This document shows, piece after piece, positions 57,408 to 64,000 of a DNA stretch of 64,000 nucleotides (its first letter is position 1; the number at the start of each line of letters is the position of its first letter). Under the pieces are notes generated by a model that saw nothing but the letters and a program-made list of their open reading frames with translations, made no database searches and was not told where the DNA came from. This DNA is from Pycnococcus provasolii (Eukaryota; Chlorophyta; Pseudoscourfieldiophyceae; Pseudoscourfieldiales; Pycnococcaceae). The stretch spans positions 558,001-622,000 of the forward strand of contig OW568881.1 of the NCBI GenBank assembly GCA_938743325.2, in the 5' to 3' direction. The position numbers and the translations under genes are program-made.

Positions 57408-59528
57408 CTATACTCCATACGTCTTCTGATACGCGCGCATGTACAAGATGATAGAAGCAGGCTGCCCAAAGATGCAGAAACTCACCCAGAAGAGGATGTT
57501 GCCCAGCTGCTCGTTGCGCAGCCTCTTGCGCAGCCACTTGGTGAGCAGAATCAACGGAACCTGGCCCATGATGCCCCAGAATGCCCAACACGTCAGGATG
57601 TGGCACGGCACGCCAATCAGCAGCTCGTGGCCCACCGCGCTGACGAAAAACACAAGAATCATCGCAGCAGCCTTGGGGAGCCCCTGGCGAACCGCAGGAT
57701 GGTAAATGTGGCGCAGCATCCAGCGGTGGACTGGCATGTTCCAAGTACGCCAGTACTCCTCGAGGTCACTCGCATTCCACCAGTCCTTGTAAAAGTCGCG
57801 GTCGCCGAATCGGGTCACCTCGGCGAGGATGTTCAGCCACAGGTGGAACAGCGCGTAGAATATGCACAGCCACACGTAGAGATTCGGCAAGGCGAGCTTC
57901 AGGACACGCTCGAGCATGAAGAAAACGTCAAGCCGGTCGAATGCACCATCTTTGAGCGCATTTGCCACCGTCGGGATCATGTACTGCTCGACGATGAATA
58001 ATGTCAGTGCCTGGTAGAAGAGCCACTCGACGACGCGGCGGAACAGCCAGCGCTTTCGCACCCTCTGCGTGCGCGGGTACGAGACTTGGTAGCACAGCGT
58101 GGGTGCGGCCACGAAGTAGAACAGGTTGCCAAAGGTGAGGTTGCGCGGATACGCGACGTCGTCAGGAAGACGATCCGACGCAGGCAGCGCCTTGCTCGCT
58201 CTGTACATCGCACGCAGATGTGCATTCGCCTCGCTGTAGCTGTACAGTTTCATCCACAGCACCAAGCTCACCGCCAGCAGGCCAAAGCCGGGAAGAGGCT
58301 CGCTGCGTGTCACGTTGATCACCCGGCATGGGATGGCAACTACCGCGAACAGAACGGCGGAGTATACGATGCGAAGCGCGACGTCGAGCGCGCGGCTTTT
58401 CGTGCGTGCAAGCAAGTTTTCCAGCGTCAGCGCGGCGATCGAGAAGAGCGGGTGGCATAGATAGCACACGAGGAGCGGAAGGTGCTCCTCAGACCGTGCA
58501 CCACCTGTGGTCCCGAGCCAGAAGCGAAGGCTGAACAGCATGCCATACTTTTTCAGATTCTCCACAACCAGACGAAAGTGCGTGACCACTATGATCACCA
58601 TCGCGAGGTTGATGATGCCAGAGTGACGGTGCAGCGAGATCTGCTCGCTGCTGAGAATGCTCGATGCGACGCGCTTGTGAACGGGAGTGCATGCCTGCAT
58701 GGGAGGCCGCTTGTTTGCCGTCGCTGCCGCCTTGCTACCGTTGGTGGCGGTCTGGCCGTTCTGCGTCGTCGGCGTCGGCGTTGTGGCTGCAGCAGCAGCT
58801 GCTGCCGCTGTTCCATGGCTTCGCCTCCACGCGACGACAGCGGCGCTGTCGGTTGACAAGCTTGGCGAGACGTCTCGGCTGTACGGCGGCGTTTCCCCAG
58901 GCGTGAGCTGATTTGCGTCTGAGGTGGCGCGTTCTCTTGTTGGAAATCCACGCGACGCGGTGTGTAGAGCCGCAACCCACTCCGACTCCTCGTGCATGCT
59001 TTCGCTCGAAAGTCTAAGCACCACCGCACCCGTAGTCGGCTCGACGAGCCTGAATGCGAAGTACCTTCCCACTTTGACACCCTCCCTCTGCACAGCGAGT
59101 CCGACGACGTTCGTCGTCGCGAGTGCGACACAAGGTGCTCCCTGCGTGTTCGCGGGCGACGACGTCACCTCTGACGACGTTGACGTGGCTCCGTTCGCCG
59201 TTGCCATCGCCGCAGCTGCGGGCGTCGCATACGCGACCAGCCTTCCGTCCGTTTGCAAGACGTAGAATCGCCTCGTCCACGGGCTCGCGAATAGCGAAGA
59301 GGATTTTTCGTCGTAGAAGAAGAGCGGTCCCATTTTTGCGCACGCGTTTGCGATTTGGTTGGATGAGATGAGCAGGCGCAGTCTAAGGTTCTCTTCCATG
59401 AGAGACTGGTGAGAGGCGGAAGTTTCGTTGATGTCGTTCGAGACTGCGCTACCTCTGCCACCACCACCACCACCAGGGGAGGCAGTCCCAGGCTTGCGCG
59501 CCCTGAGCCCGGACGACGACATAGACAT
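57408..59528 (-). CDS. DGAT1: Diacylglycerol O-acyltransferase 1 with N-terminal PH-like region
   Basis: The 706-residue product uses the Met at 59528. A PH-like domain (about residues 55-205: GPLFFYDEKSSSLFASPWTRRFYVLQTDGRLVAY...SEWVAALHTASRG) precedes an MBOAT domain with about nine spans. The DGAT1 signatures are present: RHSGIINLAMVIIVVTHFRLVVENLKKYG, the YPRNLTFGNLFYFVAAPTLCYQ block, FYKDWWN (about 579-585), and the catalytic His in SAVGHELLIG (about 634). DGAT1 makes triacylglycerol from diacylglycerol and acyl-CoA in the ER. The added PH-like domain is known from several algal DGAT1 proteins. It is convergent with the H3 variant gene, 120 bp apart. Confidence 0.93.
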   Translation of the reverse strand: MSMSSSGLRARKPGTASPGGGGGGRGSAVSNDINETSASHQSLMEENLRLRLLISSNQIANACAKMGPLFFYDEKSSSLFASPWTRRFYVLQTDGRLVAYATPAAAAMATANGATSTSSEVTSSPANTQGAPCVALATTNVVGLAVQREGVKVGRYFAFRLVEPTTGAVVLRLSSESMHEESEWVAALHTASRGFPTRERATSDANQLTPGETPPYSRDVSPSLSTDSAAVVAWRRSHGTAAAAAAAATTPTPTTQNGQTATNGSKAAATANKRPPMQACTPVHKRVASSILSSEQISLHRHSGIINLAMVIIVVTHFRLVVENLKKYGMLFSLRFWLGTTGGARSEEHLPLLVCYLCHPLFSIAALTLENLLARTKSRALDVALRIVYSAVLFAVVAIPCRVINVTRSEPLPGFGLLAVSLVLWMKLYSYSEANAHLRAMYRASKALPASDRLPDDVAYPRNLTFGNLFYFVAAPTLCYQVSYPRTQRVRKRWLFRRVVEWLFYQALTLFIVEQYMIPTVANALKDGAFDRLDVFFMLERVLKLALPNLYVWLCIFYALFHLWLNILAEVTRFGDRDFYKDWWNASDLEEYWRTWNMPVHRWMLRHIYHPAVRQGLPKAAAMILVFFVSAVGHELLIGVPCHILTCWAFWGIMGQVPLILLTKWLRKRLRNEQLGNILFWVSFCIFGQPASIILYMRAYQKTYGV

Positions 59529-60714
59529 AGACGACGAGCTGACGCGTTTACAAGTGTCTTCTTCGGAATGAATGCGAATGCGGATCACAAAAAAAAAAAA
59601 AAAAGGATTTGGCGTGCGACGATCTGAGCCGTCCGTTCCGTTCCGTTCCGAGCACCACATGCACATGCACAAGGGGCAAGGGAAGGGGAAAGCCCTCGGG
59701 ACCCGCTTCCTAACCCTAACCCTAACCCTAACCATAACCCTAACGGTACTCTTAAGGTTAGGGGAGGTCAACAGCCGTTACCCTATTCCTATTGCTTCCA
59801 AGGGGGTTCGTAATACCGCATCGCTTCCTTTTCTTTCGAGGGTGGACTCATTTCGCGATTCGTCTGTGCTCGAGCTACCTATGTATACTATCTCCGACGG
59901 CTGAGCAAGCTTGGCCGTGTGACGTGCGTTGTTGTACAGTATTTGTTTGGCGCTTGAGCTTTCATCTAGTTTTTTTGTGTGAGCCTGAGGTGGCGATGCA
60001 TGACAGCATGAGTGAGTGAGAGTGCAGACGGTGAGGAGTCAACCAACCACGACGCTTGGCAGGAGTGCCGCGTGCGCGACGGGCGGAGGAGGACGGACGG
60101 TGCTGCGTCTTCCACCTTGTAACACCATTTGTAGCTAAGTAGTACTACTATTTTCAGATACCGTACTGTTTGTAGAACTCTACGGGGGAAAAAGACCGCC
60201 ATCCCGTCACAGCCTGATAATTCTCCCTTCATGAATCATGACGGTGATCCCCGTTATAAATTAATGGCGCTGGGGCTAAGCCTGTGTGCGTGTTCTATCA
60301 ACGCACTCTATGGGCAATTGAAGGTTGCGGGTTGGTACAACTCATCCCTCAGTGGCCACTCATTTCGAAAGGGAACCACCCTGGAGCTATTCGCGCGTCG
60401 GGTCCCTCCTAAACGTCAAGAGAGATAGTGAGATACGCGCACGGCGTCATTGGTGGATTATTTTTCACCTTTTCGGTGATCTTGTAACTTTCTTGATTCT
60501 CTCTTTTTTAAATTGTTTTTCAGGTTCAGATTTGTAATTTTCTGATTCTGATTCTGATTCTGATTCATTATGATCACTCCCTCCACCGCCGTTGACTCTG
60601 CCTCCTTCGCCAACGCCGCCACCGGCAGTGACGGGGAGGATCCCAAGTGTATGTCCCTCCCAGATCTCAAGGCAACCCTTAAAGCCGGCGCACGCCATGA
60701 TCGCGCCATCAGTG
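59529..60714. other. Spacer between DGAT1 and the repeat-protein gene
   Basis: An A-run (about 59588-59603) and a telomere-like array (59710-59744, about 182 bp upstream of DGAT1, sense for it) are present. The last part (about 60600-60714) is a degenerate extra unit of the neighbouring tandem array. No gene is supported. Confidence 0.5.
59710..59744 (-). repeat. Telomere-like CCCTAA array upstream of DGAT1
   Basis: Five CCCTAA units, one degenerate (CCATAA), about 182 bp upstream of the DGAT1 start, giving TTAGGG on its sense strand. Confidence 0.93.
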
Positions 60715-63700
60715 CTAATTACTAGTATTGCAGCACTCGTCGGACGTGCACGTCATTGCCGCACATGAAATGGTGTCAGGGGTGGGCTTGAGCGTTTGAA
60801 ATGCTGTAGCAAGGCAACCCGTGTAGCCGGCGCACGTCATCGTCGTCGTGGTCGGCATACCGCCAGTGCTAGAGTCGCAGCACTCGTCGGGCGTGCACGT
60901 CATTGCCGCACATGAAATGGTGTCAGGGGTGGGCTTGAGCGTTTGAAATGCTGTAGCAAGGCAACCCGTGTAGCCGGCGCACGTCATCGTCGTCGTGGTC
61001 GGCATACCGCCAGTGCTAGAGTCGCAGCACTCGTCGGGCGTGCACGTCATTGCCGCACATGAAATGGTGTCAGGGGTGGGCTTGAGCGTTTGAAATGCTG
61101 TAGCAAGGCAACCCGTGTAGCCGGCGCACGTCATCGTCGTCGTGGTCGGCATACCGCCAGTGCTAGAGTCGCAGCACTCGTCGGGCGTGCACGTCATTGC
61201 CGCACATGAAATGGTGTCAGGGGTGGGCTTGAGCGTTTGAAATGCTGTAGCAAGGCAACCCGTGTAGCCGGCGCACGTCATCGTCGTCGTGGTCGGCATA
61301 CCGCCAGTGCTAGAGTCGCAGCACTCGTCGGGCGTGCACGTCATTGCCGCACATGAAATGGTGTCAGGGGTGGGCTTGAGCGTTTGAAATGCTGTAGCAA
61401 GGCAACCCGTGTAGCCGGCGCACGTCATCGTCGTCGTGGTCGGCATACCGCCAGTGCTAGAGTCGCAGCACTCGTCGGGCGTGCACGTCATTGCCGCACA
61501 TGAAATGGTGTCAGGGGTGGGCTTGAGCGTTTGAAATGCTGTAGCAAGGCAACCCGTGTAGCCGGCGCACGTCATCGTCGTCGTGGTCGGCATACCGCCA
61601 GTGCTAGAGTCGCAGCACTCGTCGGGCGTGCACGTCATTGCCGCACATGAAATGGTGTCAGGGGTGGGCTTGAGCGTTTGAAATGCTGTAGCAAGGCAAC
61701 CCGTGTAGCCGGCGCACGTCATCGTCGTCGTGGTCGGCATACCGCCAGTGCTAGAGTCGCAGCACTCGTCGGGCGTGCACGTCATTGCCGCACATGAAAT
61801 GGTGTCAGCGGCTTGCTTGAGCGGATTGCCAGCGGGGCATGAAAAGGTTCCGCACGTCATATCGCAACACTCAGTGGACATGCACGTCATTGCCGCACAT
61901 GAAATGGTGTCAGCGGCAGGCTTGACCATTTGGCCAGCGGGGCATGAAAAGGTTCCGCACGTCATCGTCGTCGTGGTCGGCATACCGCCAGTGCTAGAGT
62001 CGCAGCACTCGTCGGGCGTGCACGTCATTGCCGCACATGAAATGGTGTCAGCGGCAGGCTTGACCATTTGGCCAGCGGGGCATGAAAAGGTTCCGCACGT
62101 CATCGTCGTCGTGGTCGGCATATCGCCAGTGCTAGAGTCGCAGCACTCGTCGGGCGTGCACGTCATTGCCGCACATGAAATGGTGTCAGCGGCGGTCTTG
62201 AGCATTTGGCCAGCGGGGCATGTCGTACTATCGCACGTCGGGTTCGGTTCACAGCACATTTCCGGTGTGCATTCGTTGCCATCGCAGATTGTATCCGGAT
62301 CCTTCGTCATCATGGATTCACCACATGTGCTACCTTCGTCAAGGAAATTTTCACCACATTTTGGTTTTGGTTCACAGCACATTTCCGGTGTGCATTCGTT
62401 GCCATCGCAGATTGTATCCGGATCCTTCGTCATCATGGATTCACCACATGTGCTACCTTCGTCAAGGAAATTTTCACCACATTTTGGTTTTTCCACGCAA
62501 CATTCCGACTCCGAGCATTTATGAAAGGATTTGTCGGCAACACTCCACATCCGTTGACAATAGTGACTGTCGCCCTTGCTGTAATGAGTATCAGGGCAAA
62601 GATCTTCATTAGCTTTGTCACCGCATGTTGGTTTCTTAACACAACACTCTTCCTGCTGACAAACACGTCCTTCGCACACGGGCAGATCTATTGCATTCAA
62701 AGACTTTAGCTTCCCATAAACAGAGTAGAGATCAGATAAGTAGCCCTCGAATTCATAATGTTCAGGTTCAGGCAGAGGAATTTCATCGTCATTGCAACTA
62801 ATGCAATTGCACATTCCCTTCGGACCATTGGAATTCGAGGAGATTCCAAAAGTAGCTGAACAGAAGTCAGTTTTTGTATCATATTCAGTCCATTCATCGA
62901 ATGTCGCTTCCCGTAAGTCGCTATTCGGAAATTTTGTTCCAGTCAGTTGAGTATCATGAAAAGATGCTCCTTGGAAACTAGAGCCAACAGGTTCTCCATT
63001 CTTCATCTCTTCATCATATTCATATCTATACCCAAATACCACGCCTCTCAGGTCCACACGAGTGAATCGGGCTTCAGAGAAATTAGATTCATCCTCGAAT
63101 TTAGAACCTCGGAAATCACTCTCTCCGATGTCAGCTTGTTTAAATGAACACTGCACAAACATAACACCACGAAGATCACTGATAGAGAATTGTGCTCCGT
63201 CAAAATTGACATTTCTAAACAACGAACCAAACCCATCAGAATCAATCGGACCTATCCGAGCATCTATGAATTTCGCGTTCGCAAAGTTTGCACCATCAAC
63301 CTCAAACTTCCTCATAATGACACCTTGTAGATTAGCTTCTGACAAATCTGCGTGGTCAAAGCTGGAACGCCCGGTTCGTCCTCTAGCGTCCGGTTTGCTT
63401 AATATCGCAAATCTGAAGTCAGCTCCCTTGAGATTGGCCCCAGTGAAATCGTGATTCGTAAGGTCTCGAAAAGAAAAGTCCTTACCAGCCAAGTCCATAT
63501 CCTTGCAGTCCTCTGTCTCGATACACATCTCAAACGGAGTCTTCGCATTTGGGCACATAGACGCCTCAGTAGCGCACGTCCCGTCGCTGCACATGATCTC
63601 ATCCTTGCCGCATTTCTCATCTTCGCCGTCAGCGTTGGATCGCTCCTGCTGGAATTCGTCGTAAGCGTCGTTAAAACTAGAGAGGCGACGCCGGCGTGCG

Positions 63701-64000
63701 CTTTCCTCCTTGGTTGAAGTCGCGATCACCTTGCCAGCCACGTCGAGAATCTCAAACTTGTCTTTCGTCACGTACACGCTGCGTCCTGACGCGGTATTGA
63801 ATGTCACGGAGCCCGGTATAGACGTATAGCCCGTTACCGTGAAGTGACGCGTCGCCTCCCCCGTTTTGAGCGTGAGGGTCTTGATGCTCCCAAGGCTCTT
63901 CGGTGACAAGGCAACGGCGTCAAAGATGGTGCTGGTCTTCACGGCTGAGCCGACGGCGATAGGCTTATCCGTTCCCTTCACCGTCGTGATGCCGCTTCCG
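60715..64000 (-). CDS. Partial extracellular protein: pentapeptide repeats plus Cys-rich tandem repeats
   Basis: The frame is open from the stop at 60715 to the window edge (about 1,095 codons), so the N-terminus is outside; the apparent start near 63981 is a GTG inside the coding frame. The first ~100 visible residues are beta-rich. RRRRLSS follows, then a small Cys-rich module. Pentapeptide repeats (about 165-330) have A(D/N)LxG/F steps such as FTGANLKGADFRF, FDHADLSEANLQG and FNDGAQFS-like units, which form a right-handed quadrilateral beta-helix. C-terminal Cys-rich units follow: two 42-residue copies, three diverged copies, then seven 49-residue units (CAGYTGCLATAFQTLKP...CTPDECC). The 62.6-63.5 kb part is more AT-rich than the repeats. 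The location is probably extracellular or wall-associated (inference). Confidence 0.75.
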   Translation of the reverse strand, partial: GSGITTVKGTDKPIAVGSAVKTSTIFDAVALSPKSLGSIKTLTLKTGEATRHFTVTGYTSIPGSVTFNTASGRSVYVTKDKFEILDVAGKVIATSTKEESARRRRLSSFNDAYDEFQQERSNADGEDEKCGKDEIMCSDGTCATEASMCPNAKTPFEMCIETEDCKDMDLAGKDFSFRDLTNHDFTGANLKGADFRFAILSKPDARGRTGRSSFDHADLSEANLQGVIMRKFEVDGANFANAKFIDARIGPIDSDGFGSLFRNVNFDGAQFSISDLRGVMFVQCSFKQADIGESDFRGSKFEDESNFSEARFTRVDLRGVVFGYRYEYDEEMKNGEPVGSSFQGASFHDTQLTGTKFPNSDLREATFDEWTEYDTKTDFCSATFGISSNSNGPKGMCNCISCNDDEIPLPEPEHYEFEGYLSDLYSVYGKLKSLNAIDLPVCEGRVCQQEECCVKKPTCGDKANEDLCPDTHYSKGDSHYCQRMWSVADKSFHKCSESECCVEKPKCGENFLDEGSTCGESMMTKDPDTICDGNECTPEMCCEPKPKCGENFLDEGSTCGESMMTKDPDTICDGNECTPEMCCEPNPTCDSTTCPAGQMLKTAADTISCAAMTCTPDECCDSSTGDMPTTTTMTCGTFSCPAGQMVKPAADTISCAAMTCTPDECCDSSTGGMPTTTTMTCGTFSCPAGQMVKPAADTISCAAMTCMSTECCDMTCGTFSCPAGNPLKQAADTISCAAMTCTPDECCDSSTGGMPTTTTMTCAGYTGCLATAFQTLKPTPDTISCAAMTCTPDECCDSSTGGMPTTTTMTCAGYTGCLATAFQTLKPTPDTISCAAMTCTPDECCDSSTGGMPTTTTMTCAGYTGCLATAFQTLKPTPDTISCAAMTCTPDECCDSSTGGMPTTTTMTCAGYTGCLATAFQTLKPTPDTISCAAMTCTPDECCDSSTGGMPTTTTMTCAGYTGCLATAFQTLKPTPDTISCAAMTCTPDECCDSSTGGMPTTTTMTCAGYTGCLATAFQTLKPTPDTISCAAMTCTPDECCDSSTGGMPTTTTMTCAGYTGCLATAFQTLKPTPDTISCAAMTCTSDECCNTSN
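60730..61800 (-). repeat. 147-bp tandem array, seven near-identical units, within the Cys-rich gene
   Basis: Units start about every 147 bp (for example the CGTCATTGCC landmark at 60751, 60898, 61045, 61192, 61339, 61486, 61633, 61780). By eye they are identical at nucleotide level, each encoding 49 residues. This implies recent expansion or concerted evolution. Confidence 0.93.
62240..62500 (-). repeat. 126-bp duplication within the Cys-rich gene
   Basis: Two copies of a 126-bp unit encode CGENFLDEGSTCGESMMTKD followed by a CTPEMCCEP block. They are almost identical by eye. Confidence 0.88.

Noticed and set aside
7611-59744. Telomere or subtelomere interpretation of the TTAGGG arrays
   Set aside because: Arrays are short, in both orientations, and interleaved with ordinary genes, so they are interstitial.
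60570-60725. Short plus-strand ORF of 51 codons beside the repeat gene
   Set aside because: It overlaps a decayed repeat unit and has no family resemblance.
61730-62524. Plus-strand ORF opposite the Cys-rich repeat gene
   Set aside because: It arises from the periodic repeat read on the other strand; the minus frame has ordered Cys pairs and far greater length.
1-64000. tRNA, rRNA, CRISPR arrays, prophage or transposase genes
   Set aside because: I looked for them and saw no convincing example. tRNAs with introns could have been missed by eye.

Overview
This is a gene-dense, mostly intron-poor stretch of a eukaryotic nuclear genome. The gene set points to a photosynthetic, green-lineage (Viridiplantae) alga that can build cilia. 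Evidence: a ferredoxin-thioredoxin reductase catalytic chain, several predicted plastid-targeted proteins (phosphoglucomutase, mTERF, Lin0512 family), a plant-type PAM2 plus two-RRM (CID8-like) protein, a plant-type ATG101, a DGAT1 with an N-terminal PH-like region, and homologues of the ciliary/centriolar proteins CEP19 and (less surely) CCDC13. A small prasinophyte-type alga is my inference; species cannot be read from this sequence alone. Layout, left third (1-22 kb): partial PlsC-type lysophospholipid acyltransferase (-), Grp170/HYOU1 ER chaperone (+), TFIP11-type spliceosome disassembly factor (-), a two-exon membrane protein (-), an ASH2-type SPRY protein (-), V-ATPase subunit H (+), a two-exon low-complexity protein (-), a RING-like protein (+), a Lin0512-family protein (-), an ER thioredoxin-like protein ending HDEF (-), phosphoglucomutase (+), an unknown protein and a polytopic membrane protein (-). 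Middle third (23-43 kb): CID8-like RNA-binding protein (+), FTR catalytic chain (-), R3H-type protein (+), peptidoglycan-binding-like domain protein (-), NIPA/DMT-type membrane protein (-), Hip/ST13 co-chaperone (+), a spliced MYCBP homologue that single-ORF calling misses (-), an LRR protein (+), a lactonase-type beta-propeller (-), ATG101 (-), an mTERF-like protein (+), HDDC2-type HD phosphohydrolase (+) and a Nudix / zinc-finger / winged-helix-like protein (-). Right third (44-64 kb): tail-anchored golgin (-), CMP/dCMP-type deaminase (+), Sm protein E (+), CEP19 (-), DUF3431-like secretory protein (-), ABC-F ATPase (-), CCDC13-like coiled coil (-), a large imperfect inverted repeat, a centromeric-H3-like histone (+), DGAT1 (-) and a partial extracellular pentapeptide/Cys-rich protein with a 147-bp tandem array (-). 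The most striking non-coding structure is a recurring set of telomere-like (TTAGGG)n arrays. At least a dozen occur in 64 kb. Almost all sit 10-260 bp upstream of a start codon, usually with the G-rich strand as the sense strand, so they look like a genome-wide promoter or 5'-leader element rather than chromosome ends. Three genes are resolved here only by proposing introns: 7811-8656, 12568-13921 and 32380-32839. Many ORF starts had to be moved to an internal Met because the longest ORF began inside a telomere-like repeat or an evident leader. All homology calls are from memory of family motifs; no database search was possible.
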